This document shows positions 1 to 5,633 of a stretch of DNA of 37,011 nucleotides, piece by piece. Source of the DNA: Collinsella aerofaciens (GTDB lineage: Bacteria; Actinomycetota; Coriobacteriia; Coriobacteriales; Coriobacteriaceae). The position numbers and the translations under genes were made by a program. Each line of letters starts with the position of its first letter. Within the stretch, counting starts at the first letter, position 1. The DNA lies in the NCBI RefSeq assembly GCF_028209625.1, contig NZ_JAQLDU010000019.1, positions 1 to 37,011 of the forward strand, read 5' to 3'. The notes beneath the pieces were generated by a model that saw only the letters and a list, made by a program, of their open reading frames with translations, had not been told where the DNA came from and made no database searches.

Positions 1-35
1 CCGACGTCGTACAAAGCGTTTCCAGCCATAAAAAG

Positions 36-69
36 GCCTCCCATTTCTTGTGTCCAAGAAATGGGAGGC
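36..69 (-). terminator. Perfect 15-bp hairpin, terminator-like on the minus strand
   Basis: GCCTCCCATTTCTTG at 36-50 is the exact reverse complement of 55-69, with a 4-nt loop. On the minus strand the stem is followed by a run of five T (the A run at 31-35), as in an intrinsic terminator. No minus-strand gene lies immediately to the right, so it could equally be a dispersed palindrome or a bidirectional terminator for a gene left of the window. Confidence 0.5.
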
Positions 70-100
70 AGTTCACTATTGCGGGGGGGGTCAATTCTGA

Positions 101-131
101 ATGTGACAAATGGACTGTTCCTTTGTCACAT
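101..131. repeat. REP-like palindrome, family A (degenerate copy)
   Basis: A 31-bp palindrome of the type ATGTGACAAAGGGAC-N-GTCCCTTTGTCACAT, here with ATGG for AGGG and TTCC for TCCC. Compensating changes in both arms keep part of the pairing. Other copies lie at 497, 26921, 30649 and 34609. Confidence 0.75.
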
Positions 132-145
132 CGGGGACTGCGGAA

Positions 146-331
146 TCGAGGTCTAATACTTTTCCCGAGAAGTGAACGAGTGAAAACGGACTCCCGAAGC
201 ATCGACACTTTTGGCGTACAATTTCCTGCGGTTTTGCCAGTCAAATCCTGCGGTTTTGACGCCTAAAAATGTCAATGCTTCGGGAGTCCAAATACAGCCG
301 TTCACTTCTCGGGAAAAGTATTAGACCTCGA
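146..331. repeat. 186-bp inverted-repeat element (MITE-like)
   Basis: The outer 32-33 bp arms are perfect: the block beginning CGAGGTCTAATACTTTTCCC at 147-178 is the exact reverse complement of 299-330, and T146/A331 extend the match. Inside lies a second pair of arms sharing GGACTCCCGAAGCAT-GACA with few mismatches (about 189-217 and 253-289). The centre holds a direct repeat of TCCTGCGGTTTTG. The element could fold into one hairpin of about 90 bp. It encodes nothing obvious and resembles a miniature inverted-repeat element or a composite REP. Confidence 0.7.
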
Positions 332-385
332 AATATGGGCGGCGTTCGCGAACGGCAACTAGCTTGCGTCCGGTAGCCGGCACTT

Positions 386-412
386 GGGGCAAAGGGACTG
401 CCCTTTTGCCCC
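386..412. repeat. REP-like palindrome, family A variant
   Basis: GGGGCAAAGGGAC at 386-398 pairs with the following GCCCTTTTGCCCC. It keeps the AAGGGAC core of family A but has different outer arms (GGGGC instead of ATGTGAC). Confidence 0.55.
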
Positions 413-496
413 TTCACCATTGCATCGTATCTGGTGTGGAAAAAATATCGCCTGCGTTCTCGCGCCTGCGAAGAGTTCCTGAACCGCTTGAATGGG

Positions 497-527
497 ATGT
501 GACAAAGGGGCAGTCCCTTTGCCACAT
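497..527. repeat. REP-like palindrome, family A
   Basis: A 31-bp palindrome starting ATGTGACAAAGGGGC and ending GTCCCTTTGCCACAT. It ends 14 bases before the start codon of the dihydrouridine synthase gene, so it lies in that gene's leader or promoter. Confidence 0.75.
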
Positions 528-541
528 TGATTTGAGAGTAG

Positions 542-1501
542 ATGTTGATGATTCTATCGCTTGCCCCTATGGAGGGGATTACCGGGCATGTGTTCCGTCG
601 CGTGCATGCGGAGTGCTTTGGCGCGCTCGACTGCTATTACACGCCGTTTTTGCCGCCGCCGCGGGTTGGCAACCGTTTTGGTGGCAAGGCGTTTAAAGAG
701 GTCGACCCTGTCAATAACCAGGGGCTCAACGTGGTGCCCCAGCTCATGTCCAAGAATGCGGATGAGTTTGTGTGGGCGGCGCACGTGCTCGCCGACATGG
801 GCTACCGCGAGGTCAATCTCAACCTGGGTTGTCCCTCGGGAACGGTCGTTGCCAAGGGCAAGGGCTCGGGTTTCTTGCGTAACCTCGACGAGCTCGAGGT
901 GTTCTTGGGCGATGTGTGCGAGCGCTCGCCGTTACCGGTATCGGTAAAAACCAGGCTGGGGTTGGAGCGCGATGACGAGTATGAGCGTGTGCTCGATCTG
1001 TATTGCCGCATGCCGCTGGCAGAGCTGATTGTGCATCCGCGCGTGCAAAAGGACCGCTATACGGGCTCGCCGCGCAAGGAGTTTTACGGCGAGACGCTGG
1101 AACGTGCGCCGTTTCCGGTGGCATACAACGGCGACATTTTTGATCTTGAGGATATGGACGCGCTGGTGGAGGCCTATCCCGGCACGCGCCATGTGATGCT
1201 GGGGCGTGGCCTGCTCGCGAACCCCGCTCTGGCTCGTATGGTCAACGGCGGTCCTGCTGCCACGGCAGCCGAACTGCAGCGTTTCCACGACGCGCTATTC
1301 GCGGCCTATGCAGAAGAGATTGGTGGCAACGCGGTCTTTCGCATGAAGGAGTGGTGGTTCTACGCCAAGTGCGCTTTCGCCGACCCCGCTACCGTTCACA
1401 AGCTCGTACGCAAGACCAAAAAGGTCGACGAATACCGCGCCGCCGTTGATCGTGTCTTTCGCGAACAGTCACTCGCGCCCATAGCCTGTTTCCACGGCTA
1501 G
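542..1501 (+). CDS. tRNA-dihydrouridine synthase family protein
   Basis: A flavoenzyme that reduces specific uridines in the D-loop region of tRNA, acting in the cytoplasm. The 319-residue protein opens with the family's FMN-barrel motif APMEGITGHVFR (residues 8-19). The NLGCPSGTV motif carries the catalytic cysteine at about residue 97, followed by KGKGSGFL. Later VKTRLG, LIVHPR, YNGDIFD and MLGRGLLANP match the rest of the Dus TIM barrel, and the length is usual for the family. The start at 542 is chosen because the barrel begins at once; a second ATG two codons on (548) is possible. It stands alone, with a REP-like palindrome directly upstream and a different hairpin directly downstream. 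Which Dus subtype (A, B or C) it is cannot be decided by eye. Confidence 0.93.
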   Translation: MLMILSLAPMEGITGHVFRRVHAECFGALDCYYTPFLPPPRVGNRFGGKAFKEVDPVNNQGLNVVPQLMSKNADEFVWAAHVLADMGYREVNLNLGCPSGTVVAKGKGSGFLRNLDELEVFLGDVCERSPLPVSVKTRLGLERDDEYERVLDLYCRMPLAELIVHPRVQKDRYTGSPRKEFYGETLERAPFPVAYNGDIFDLEDMDALVEAYPGTRHVMLGRGLLANPALARMVNGGPAATAAELQRFHDALFAAYAEEIGGNAVFRMKEWWFYAKCAFADPATVHKLVRKTKKVDEYRAAVDRVFREQSLAPIACFHG

Positions 1502-1502
1502 C

Positions 1503-1558
1503 TAGTCATCGGGGACGTTCTTTAACGACTAGCTATTTAAGAACGTCCCCGATGACTA
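1503..1558. repeat. Dispersed palindrome, family B
   Basis: TAGTCATCGGGGACGTTCTT pairs with AAGAACGTCCCCGATGACTA around a centre of about 14 nt. It starts one base after the stop codon of the Dus gene and may act as its terminator. Related copies lie at 8525-8580 (full) and 21136-21166 (half). Confidence 0.75.
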
Positions 1559-1587
1559 TGTTCCCAACGACTATGTTGCAAAAAGCT

Positions 1588-1640
1588 GTACACCAGCATC
1601 CAAAGATGTCGAAAAATGTCGACTTTGGATGCTGGCGTAC
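1588..1640. repeat. Long hairpin between convergent genes
   Basis: GTACACCAGCATCCAAAG at 1588-1605 is complementary to 1623-1640 with one mismatch, and an inner GTCGA/TCGAC pair extends the stem. It lies between the plus-strand Dus gene and the minus-strand glutaredoxin gene. It has no clear T tract, so a terminator role is possible but not shown. Confidence 0.6.
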
Positions 1641-1688
1641 TTGTTTGGGCCGTATGGGATGGAGCCTTGGACGGACGGGGTGCGCGTG

Positions 1689-1934
1689 CTAGAGCAGGTT
1701 CTTTTGTGCCCACGCGATGATGTCGCTCGATTCGTAGAGCGGCTTTCCGTCAATGAATAAGCAAGGAACCTGGCGCTTTCCGCCGACGGTGATGAGCGTC
1801 TGCTCGGCATCGGAATCGGTCGAGATATTGCGCTCGGGGATGGCCACGCCGTTATCGGCCAGGAAGCGCTTGACCTTTATGCAATACGGGCAGCCAGTCA
1901 TAACGTAGAGCGCGAGTTCATGATCAGTAGCCAT
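1689..1934 (-). CDS. Glutaredoxin-family thiol-disulfide oxidoreductase
   Basis: An 81-residue protein with the glutaredoxin fold: a short first strand (LALYVMTGCPYC), the redox motif CPYC at residues 15-18, the cis-proline motif QVPCLF around residue 57 and the C-terminal ESSDIIAW that contacts glutathione or a similar thiol. It probably reduces disulfides in the cytoplasm. The ATG at 1934 is preferred because GGAG lies seven bases upstream; an upstream in-frame ATG at 1973 would add 13 residues not typical of the family. It follows the XRE/TipAS regulator on the same strand after 51 bases and may be co-transcribed with it. Coriobacteriia are generally not known for glutathione, so the physiological thiol partner is open. 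Confidence 0.9.
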   Translation of the reverse strand: MATDHELALYVMTGCPYCIKVKRFLADNGVAIPERNISTDSDAEQTLITVGGKRQVPCLFIDGKPLYESSDIIAWAQKNLL

Positions 1935-1985
1935 AAGTCTCCAATCGGTTGAGGTTTCGATTGAAATACCCAAAGCCGCTGCGGT

Positions 1986-2813
1986 CTATGCGTGAGCCGA
2001 TGACGACTCGATCGCCTGAACCAGAAACGCCGTGGCGCCGGCGCCGCAGGGCTTGTCGTAGTAGTCGATAAAGCGCTGATCGGCAAGATAGCCGTGGGCG
2101 AGGCCCAGGTATGCTTCGTCTTGGGGTTCGTGTCCCCAGTTAAGGCCAATCCATCGACGGTGCATTGCGACAAGCTTGCGCGCCTCACTTCCATCCGGTT
2201 CGCCGTCGCCCATGGCGATCGAGAGCTGGCCCAGAATAGCGCGTTCAAGTTCCTTCATGTCGTTCCATGTCTCGGGGTCCATGTCCAGCAGTGCCTCGTT
2301 TGCTGCATCGACGGCCTCGTCGCCATAGCGCGCCCGCGCCTCGGCACCGTAGCGCTCCTCGTTTTCCTGCACGGTGCGCCAGCGCTCCAATTGCGGCAGC
2401 ACGGCGCCCATGAGCGAGACGGCTTCGTCGAGCGACATACCGGTGTTTTGTGCCAGGCGCGGGGCGCAATCCTCAATCATGGCCTCCATCGTGGTCTCGT
2501 AGGTGTACTTGCCGTGGTCGTAGCACCACTTGCAGTAATGATCGGTCGTTGCGCCGTGAGCATCGGTACCGCAGTCGTCGGGCGTGAGTATCATGCCGCA
2601 GCTCTGGCAATAGTGCTCGGGCATTTCGAGCAGGTGGGACAGCGGTTCTCCGGTTATGGCGGCAATGAGCTTCATCATGTCGATGCCCGGCGTGACTTCG
2701 CCGCGTTCCCAACGGCTGACGGCTTGGCGTGTGACGAAGAGCTTGGCGGCGAGTTGCTCTTGGGTGAGATTGTTGTCGCGGCGGATGGCGATGAGCTTTT
2801 CTGCAAAGGCCAT
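1986..2813 (-). CDS. XRE-type regulator with zinc ribbon and TipAS-like domain
   Basis: A 275-residue protein with three parts. Residues 5-60 are an XRE/Cro helix-turn-helix (LTQEQLAAKLFVTRQAVSRWERG). Residues 66-100 are a zinc ribbon with Cys69, Cys72, Cys94 and Cys97. Residues 110-270 resemble the TipAS ligand-binding domain of TipA: MHRRWI, YLGLAHGYLADQRFIDYYDK and a final ATAFLVQAIE. TipAS domains bind thiopeptide-like and other hydrophobic compounds, so this is probably a drug- or metabolite-responsive repressor or activator. A strong AAAGGAG precedes the ATG at 2813. It lies divergent from trmO and upstream of a glutaredoxin gene, its likely partner in a short operon. The pairing of TipAS with an XRE rather than a MerR DNA-binding domain is unusual. 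What it regulates is not visible. Confidence 0.85.
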   Translation of the reverse strand: MAFAEKLIAIRRDNNLTQEQLAAKLFVTRQAVSRWERGEVTPGIDMMKLIAAITGEPLSHLLEMPEHYCQSCGMILTPDDCGTDAHGATTDHYCKWCYDHGKYTYETTMEAMIEDCAPRLAQNTGMSLDEAVSLMGAVLPQLERWRTVQENEERYGAEARARYGDEAVDAANEALLDMDPETWNDMKELERAILGQLSIAMGDGEPDGSEARKLVAMHRRWIGLNWGHEPQDEAYLGLAHGYLADQRFIDYYDKPCGAGATAFLVQAIESSSAHA

Positions 2814-2940
2814 GACGGCTCCTTTCTGCTGTTTGTTGCTTTAAGCATACGCGGCGGCCGGCACCCTTCCAAGCAACCGTTGGTTGCGCGACGGGGACCG
2901 CGGCGAAGAATTGCGCGCAACACCCCACGCCTCCATGCCG

Positions 2941-2946
2941 TACAAT
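2941..2946 (+). promoter_or_regulatory. Putative -10 box of trmO
   Basis: TACAAT lies seven bases before the ATG at 2954. A normal start of transcription would then fall on or next to the start codon, giving a leaderless message. No convincing -35 box is seen. Confidence 0.4.
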
Positions 2947-2953
2947 GACCGGC

Positions 2954-3691
2954 ATGGAACCTATTGCACACATACATACCGACCTGCCGCAGAAGTTCGG
3001 CATCCCACGCAACAGCTTTTTGGCGCCCCATCTGCAGGGACGCATCGTCTTTGAGCCGGAATTTGCCTCCAACGCTGCAGTTGAGGGTCTGGACTCCTTC
3101 TCTCACCTATGGCTGCTGTGGTGCTTCGAAAACGGAACGCCCGGCGGCACGGCTAAGGACATAGCCGCCGATGCCAAAACGCAGGACAGGTCCGGCACCA
3201 ACGCAAAATGGTCGAAAACCGTGCGCCCGCCGCGTCTGGGTGGAGCCGAGCGTGTGGGCGTGTTTGCCACACGCAGTCCGTTTCGCCCTAATCCCATCGG
3301 GCTCACCTGCGTCAAGCTCAGCCGTGTTGAGCTCACCGATGATGGCCCGATCATCCATATACTGGGGGCCGACCTGCGCGACGGCACGCCCATCTACGAC
3401 ATCAAGCCCTACATTCCATTTGCCGACTGTCACCCGGATGCGACGGGCGGCTGGATTGAGGACGCGCCGTGGCAAGAGCTCGATGTTGAGTTCCCGCAAG
3501 CGCTGCGGGACATGGTCCCGGACACAAAGCTCCCCGGCTTGATCGAGGTGCTCCGCCAAGATCCGCGCCGTGCGGGCAGCAAACACGAGCCAAACCGCGT
3601 TTACCATTTGGCTTACGCTGGGCTTGACATATCGTTTACGGTCGACGGAACCAGGTTGACGATAACCGCCATCAACGACGCGCGAGACTAA
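2954..3691 (+). CDS. trmO: tRNA (N6-threonylcarbamoyladenosine37-N6)-methyltransferase TrmO
   Basis: TrmO methylates t6A37 of some tRNAs to m6t6A with SAM. The 245-residue protein shows the family blocks: an opening EPIAHIHTDLPQKFGIPRN, GRIVFEPEF, then GLDSFSHLWLLWCF and the hallmark VGVFATRSPFRPNPIGLTCVK, followed by ILGADLRDGTPIYDIKPYIPF. The C-terminal part (HLAYAGLDISFTVDG) matches the smaller second domain. The ATG at 2954 is preferred over the in-frame ATG at 2945, because the latter overlaps the TACAAT box and neither has a Shine-Dalgarno sequence. The gene may therefore be leaderless. It is divergent from the XRE/TipAS regulator, sharing a 140-bp promoter region. Confidence 0.93.
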   Translation: MEPIAHIHTDLPQKFGIPRNSFLAPHLQGRIVFEPEFASNAAVEGLDSFSHLWLLWCFENGTPGGTAKDIAADAKTQDRSGTNAKWSKTVRPPRLGGAERVGVFATRSPFRPNPIGLTCVKLSRVELTDDGPIIHILGADLRDGTPIYDIKPYIPFADCHPDATGGWIEDAPWQELDVEFPQALRDMVPDTKLPGLIEVLRQDPRRAGSKHEPNRVYHLAYAGLDISFTVDGTRLTITAINDARD

Positions 3692-3757
3692 CCAGCCATT
3701 CGTCCGCACCCGTCAGATTAAGCGCCAAACTCCGCTCCAAAACCGCCCACGCTGGTG

Positions 3758-3763
3758 GACAAT
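3758..3763 (+). promoter_or_regulatory. Putative -10 box of the MalY-like gene
   Basis: GACAAT, 40 bases upstream of the ATG at 3804. The same G/TACAAT box occurs upstream of several other plus-strand genes in the window. No good -35 match. Confidence 0.35.
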
Positions 3764-3803
3764 AACGCCTACCGAAACAATCCGCTTTGCACGGGAGCTC
3801 AGC

Positions 3804-5015
3804 ATGAAATACGACTTTACCTCGCTTATCGACCGCCACGGTATGGACGCCATCGCCGTTGACTCCTGGGGAGAAATTCCCGACATGGCTCCGAACGCAC
3901 CCGACGAGGGCTTCGACCGCATCCCCATGTGGGTGGCGGATATGAATTTTGCCACGGTGCCCACGGTTCAGGAACACATCATTCAGCGCGCCCAGCATCC
4001 CATGTTTGGCTATTTCAATCCGCGTGACGAGTACTTCGACCGCATCATCGAATGGCAAAGCCGTCGCAACGGCGTTGAGGGCTTGGCGCCGGAGCATATC
4101 GGCTACGAAAACGGCGTGCTGGGCGGTGTCGTGTCGACGCTGCGCGCATATGTCCAGCCGGGCGATGCGGTACTGGTCCACAGTCCCACCTACATCGGCT
4201 TTACCAAGTCTATCGAAGCCGCGGGCTATCGCATTGTCCACAGCCCGCTTAAGCTCGACGATCGGGGCGTGTGGCGCATGGACTTTGAGGACATGGAGCG
4301 AAAGCTCGCCCAAAACCATATCCATGCCGCCGTGTTCTGCTCGCCGCACAATCCCTGCGGCCGCGTATGGGAGCGCGACGAGATCGAACGTGCCATGGAC
4401 ATCTATCGTCAGCACGATTGCGTGGTGATCTCGGATGAGATTTGGTCCGATATCATCCTGCCGGGCCACAAGCATATCCCGACGCAGTCGGTGAGCGAGG
4501 ACGCCCACATGCGCACGGTTGCCCTCTACGCGCCTAGCAAGACGTTTAACCTGGCGGGCCTGGTCGGCAGCTACCACATCATCTATAACGAGACGCTGCG
4601 CGACCGCGTGTGCGCCGTGTCCGACAAGACCCACTACAACGAGATGAACGTCCTCTCCATGCATGCGCTTATCGGTGCCTACCAGCCGCAAGGCTACGAG
4701 TGGGTTGATGAGCTCAATGAGGTCATCGAGGGCAACGTCGACTACTTCTGCAATTACGTGGACAAGCATTTTGCGGGCGTGTCCTATTCGCGTCCGCAGG
4801 GCACCTACATGGTGTTTCTGGACTGCACCGAGTGGTGCCGCGAGCATGGCCGCGATATTCAGTGGCTGCTCGACGAGGGGGCGCGCGTGGGCGTGGGGTA
4901 TCAGGACGGCCGCCCGTTCCACGGGCCCTGCCACATTCGCGTGAATCTGGCGCTGCCGCTTTCGCGCGTAAGGGAGGCGTGCGACCGCCTGGACCGCTAC
5001 GTTTTTGGGGTATAG
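3804..5015 (+). CDS. MalY/PatB-type PLP-dependent C-S lyase/aminotransferase
   Basis: A fold-type I pyridoxal-phosphate enzyme of 403 residues. The opening RIPMWVADMNFAT (residues 39-51) is typical of the MalY/PatB cystathionine beta-lyase branch. HNPCGRVW (182-189), SDEIWSD (210-216) and APSKTFNLAGL with the PLP-binding lysine at 246 complete the active site. The likely reaction is beta-elimination of cystathionine or cysteine-like substrates to pyruvate, ammonia and a thiol; an aminotransferase role cannot be excluded. A GGGAG precedes the ATG. The gene appears to be a single unit: a perfect hairpin follows it, and the next gene is convergent. No nearby methionine or maltose genes hint at substrate. 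Confidence 0.9.
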   Translation: MKYDFTSLIDRHGMDAIAVDSWGEIPDMAPNAPDEGFDRIPMWVADMNFATVPTVQEHIIQRAQHPMFGYFNPRDEYFDRIIEWQSRRNGVEGLAPEHIGYENGVLGGVVSTLRAYVQPGDAVLVHSPTYIGFTKSIEAAGYRIVHSPLKLDDRGVWRMDFEDMERKLAQNHIHAAVFCSPHNPCGRVWERDEIERAMDIYRQHDCVVISDEIWSDIILPGHKHIPTQSVSEDAHMRTVALYAPSKTFNLAGLVGSYHIIYNETLRDRVCAVSDKTHYNEMNVLSMHALIGAYQPQGYEWVDELNEVIEGNVDYFCNYVDKHFAGVSYSRPQGTYMVFLDCTEWCREHGRDIQWLLDEGARVGVGYQDGRPFHGPCHIRVNLALPLSRVREACDRLDRYVFGV

Positions 5016-5036
5016 GGGGCGCTCGATTCGAGTGCT

Positions 5037-5079
5037 GCCCCATGCGCCCACGCCGTCAAAATGCGTGGGCGCATGGGGC
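5037..5079. terminator. Perfect 17-bp hairpin between convergent genes
   Basis: GCCCCATGCGCCCACGC at 5037-5053 is the exact reverse complement of 5063-5079, with a 9-nt loop. It lies between two convergent genes and could end transcription from both sides, although neither side has a long T tract right after the stem. Confidence 0.5.
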
Positions 5080-5111
5080 GCAGAGGGTAGCGAGCGCGTT
5101 TTTCGCATTCG

Positions 5112-5591
5112 CTACTTTTCCTGAATCTGCTTGCCGCAAAGATGCTCAATTGAAATCTCGTAGAGTTGGACGCCCTTGATGTCTTTGGCGATTTCTTCCT
5201 CGACTTCTTCGGCAGAAGGGTAGTACTTAAGCGCGAGCTGGCGGACTTTGTCCTCGATAAACGCAGGCGCTTCATCTACCAGGCGGCAACGGCCAAAGAC
5301 CACAGTGCTCATGACGTAAGGAGCCCAGTCGCCGTCCTTGTACCACTCGTTGCCGTAAACGGTAAAGCAGACTTTATCGTCACGCCTGAGCGAATCGACC
5401 TTGTGGCCGGCCTTGGCGCCATGGAAATAAATTTTGTCGTGCTCGGCGTCAAAGAAGTAGTTGACGGGAATGGCATAGGGGTAGCCATCATCGCCGTTGA
5501 CGGCAAAGACGCCGCGCTTACAGGTGGCGAGCAACTCGCACGCTTCCTCGTCAGTGATGGCGCGTTTCTTTCGACGTAAGGGCCTAAACAT
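5112..5591 (-). CDS. Pyridoxamine 5'-phosphate oxidase-like flavin split-barrel protein (NimA-like)
   Basis: A 159-residue protein of the FMN-binding split-barrel superfamily. Residues 14-45 (TDEEACELLATCKRGVFAVNGDDGYPYAIPVNYFF) and IYFHGAKAGHKVDSLRRDDKVCFTVYG are the core typical of NimA-type and related pyridoxamine oxidase-like proteins. The short length and the GHK motif fit this branch better than true PdxH. It may reduce nitro-compounds or bind flavin or heme; the substrate is unknown. The ATG at 5591 has GAAAGGA upstream and is preferred over the ATG at 5630. It lies 42 bases downstream of the hybrid kinase on the same strand. Confidence 0.85.
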   Translation of the reverse strand: MFRPLRRKKRAITDEEACELLATCKRGVFAVNGDDGYPYAIPVNYFFDAEHDKIYFHGAKAGHKVDSLRRDDKVCFTVYGNEWYKDGDWAPYVMSTVVFGRCRLVDEAPAFIEDKVRQLALKYYPSAEEVEEEIAKDIKGVQLYEISIEHLCGKQIQEK

Positions 5592-5633
5592 CGTTGGCTT
5601 CCTTTCTGGCTGTGCATGGTGGTTGAGCACAAA

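Larger units (their letters stand above)
1..541. other. Gene-free, repeat-rich intergenic region
   Basis: No reading frame here looks like a gene. The short frames that exist run through palindromes and lack a Shine-Dalgarno sequence. The stretch is made of at least five separate inverted repeats, listed individually, plus an eight-G tract at 83-90. It may be a landing zone for small palindromic elements between an unseen gene to the left and the dihydrouridine synthase at 542. Confidence 0.7.

Noticed and set aside
1..541. Short open frames at 48-266, 241-525 and 364-696 as genes.
   Set aside because: They run across palindromic repeats or into the Dus gene in another frame, have no ribosome site, and show no protein-like composition.
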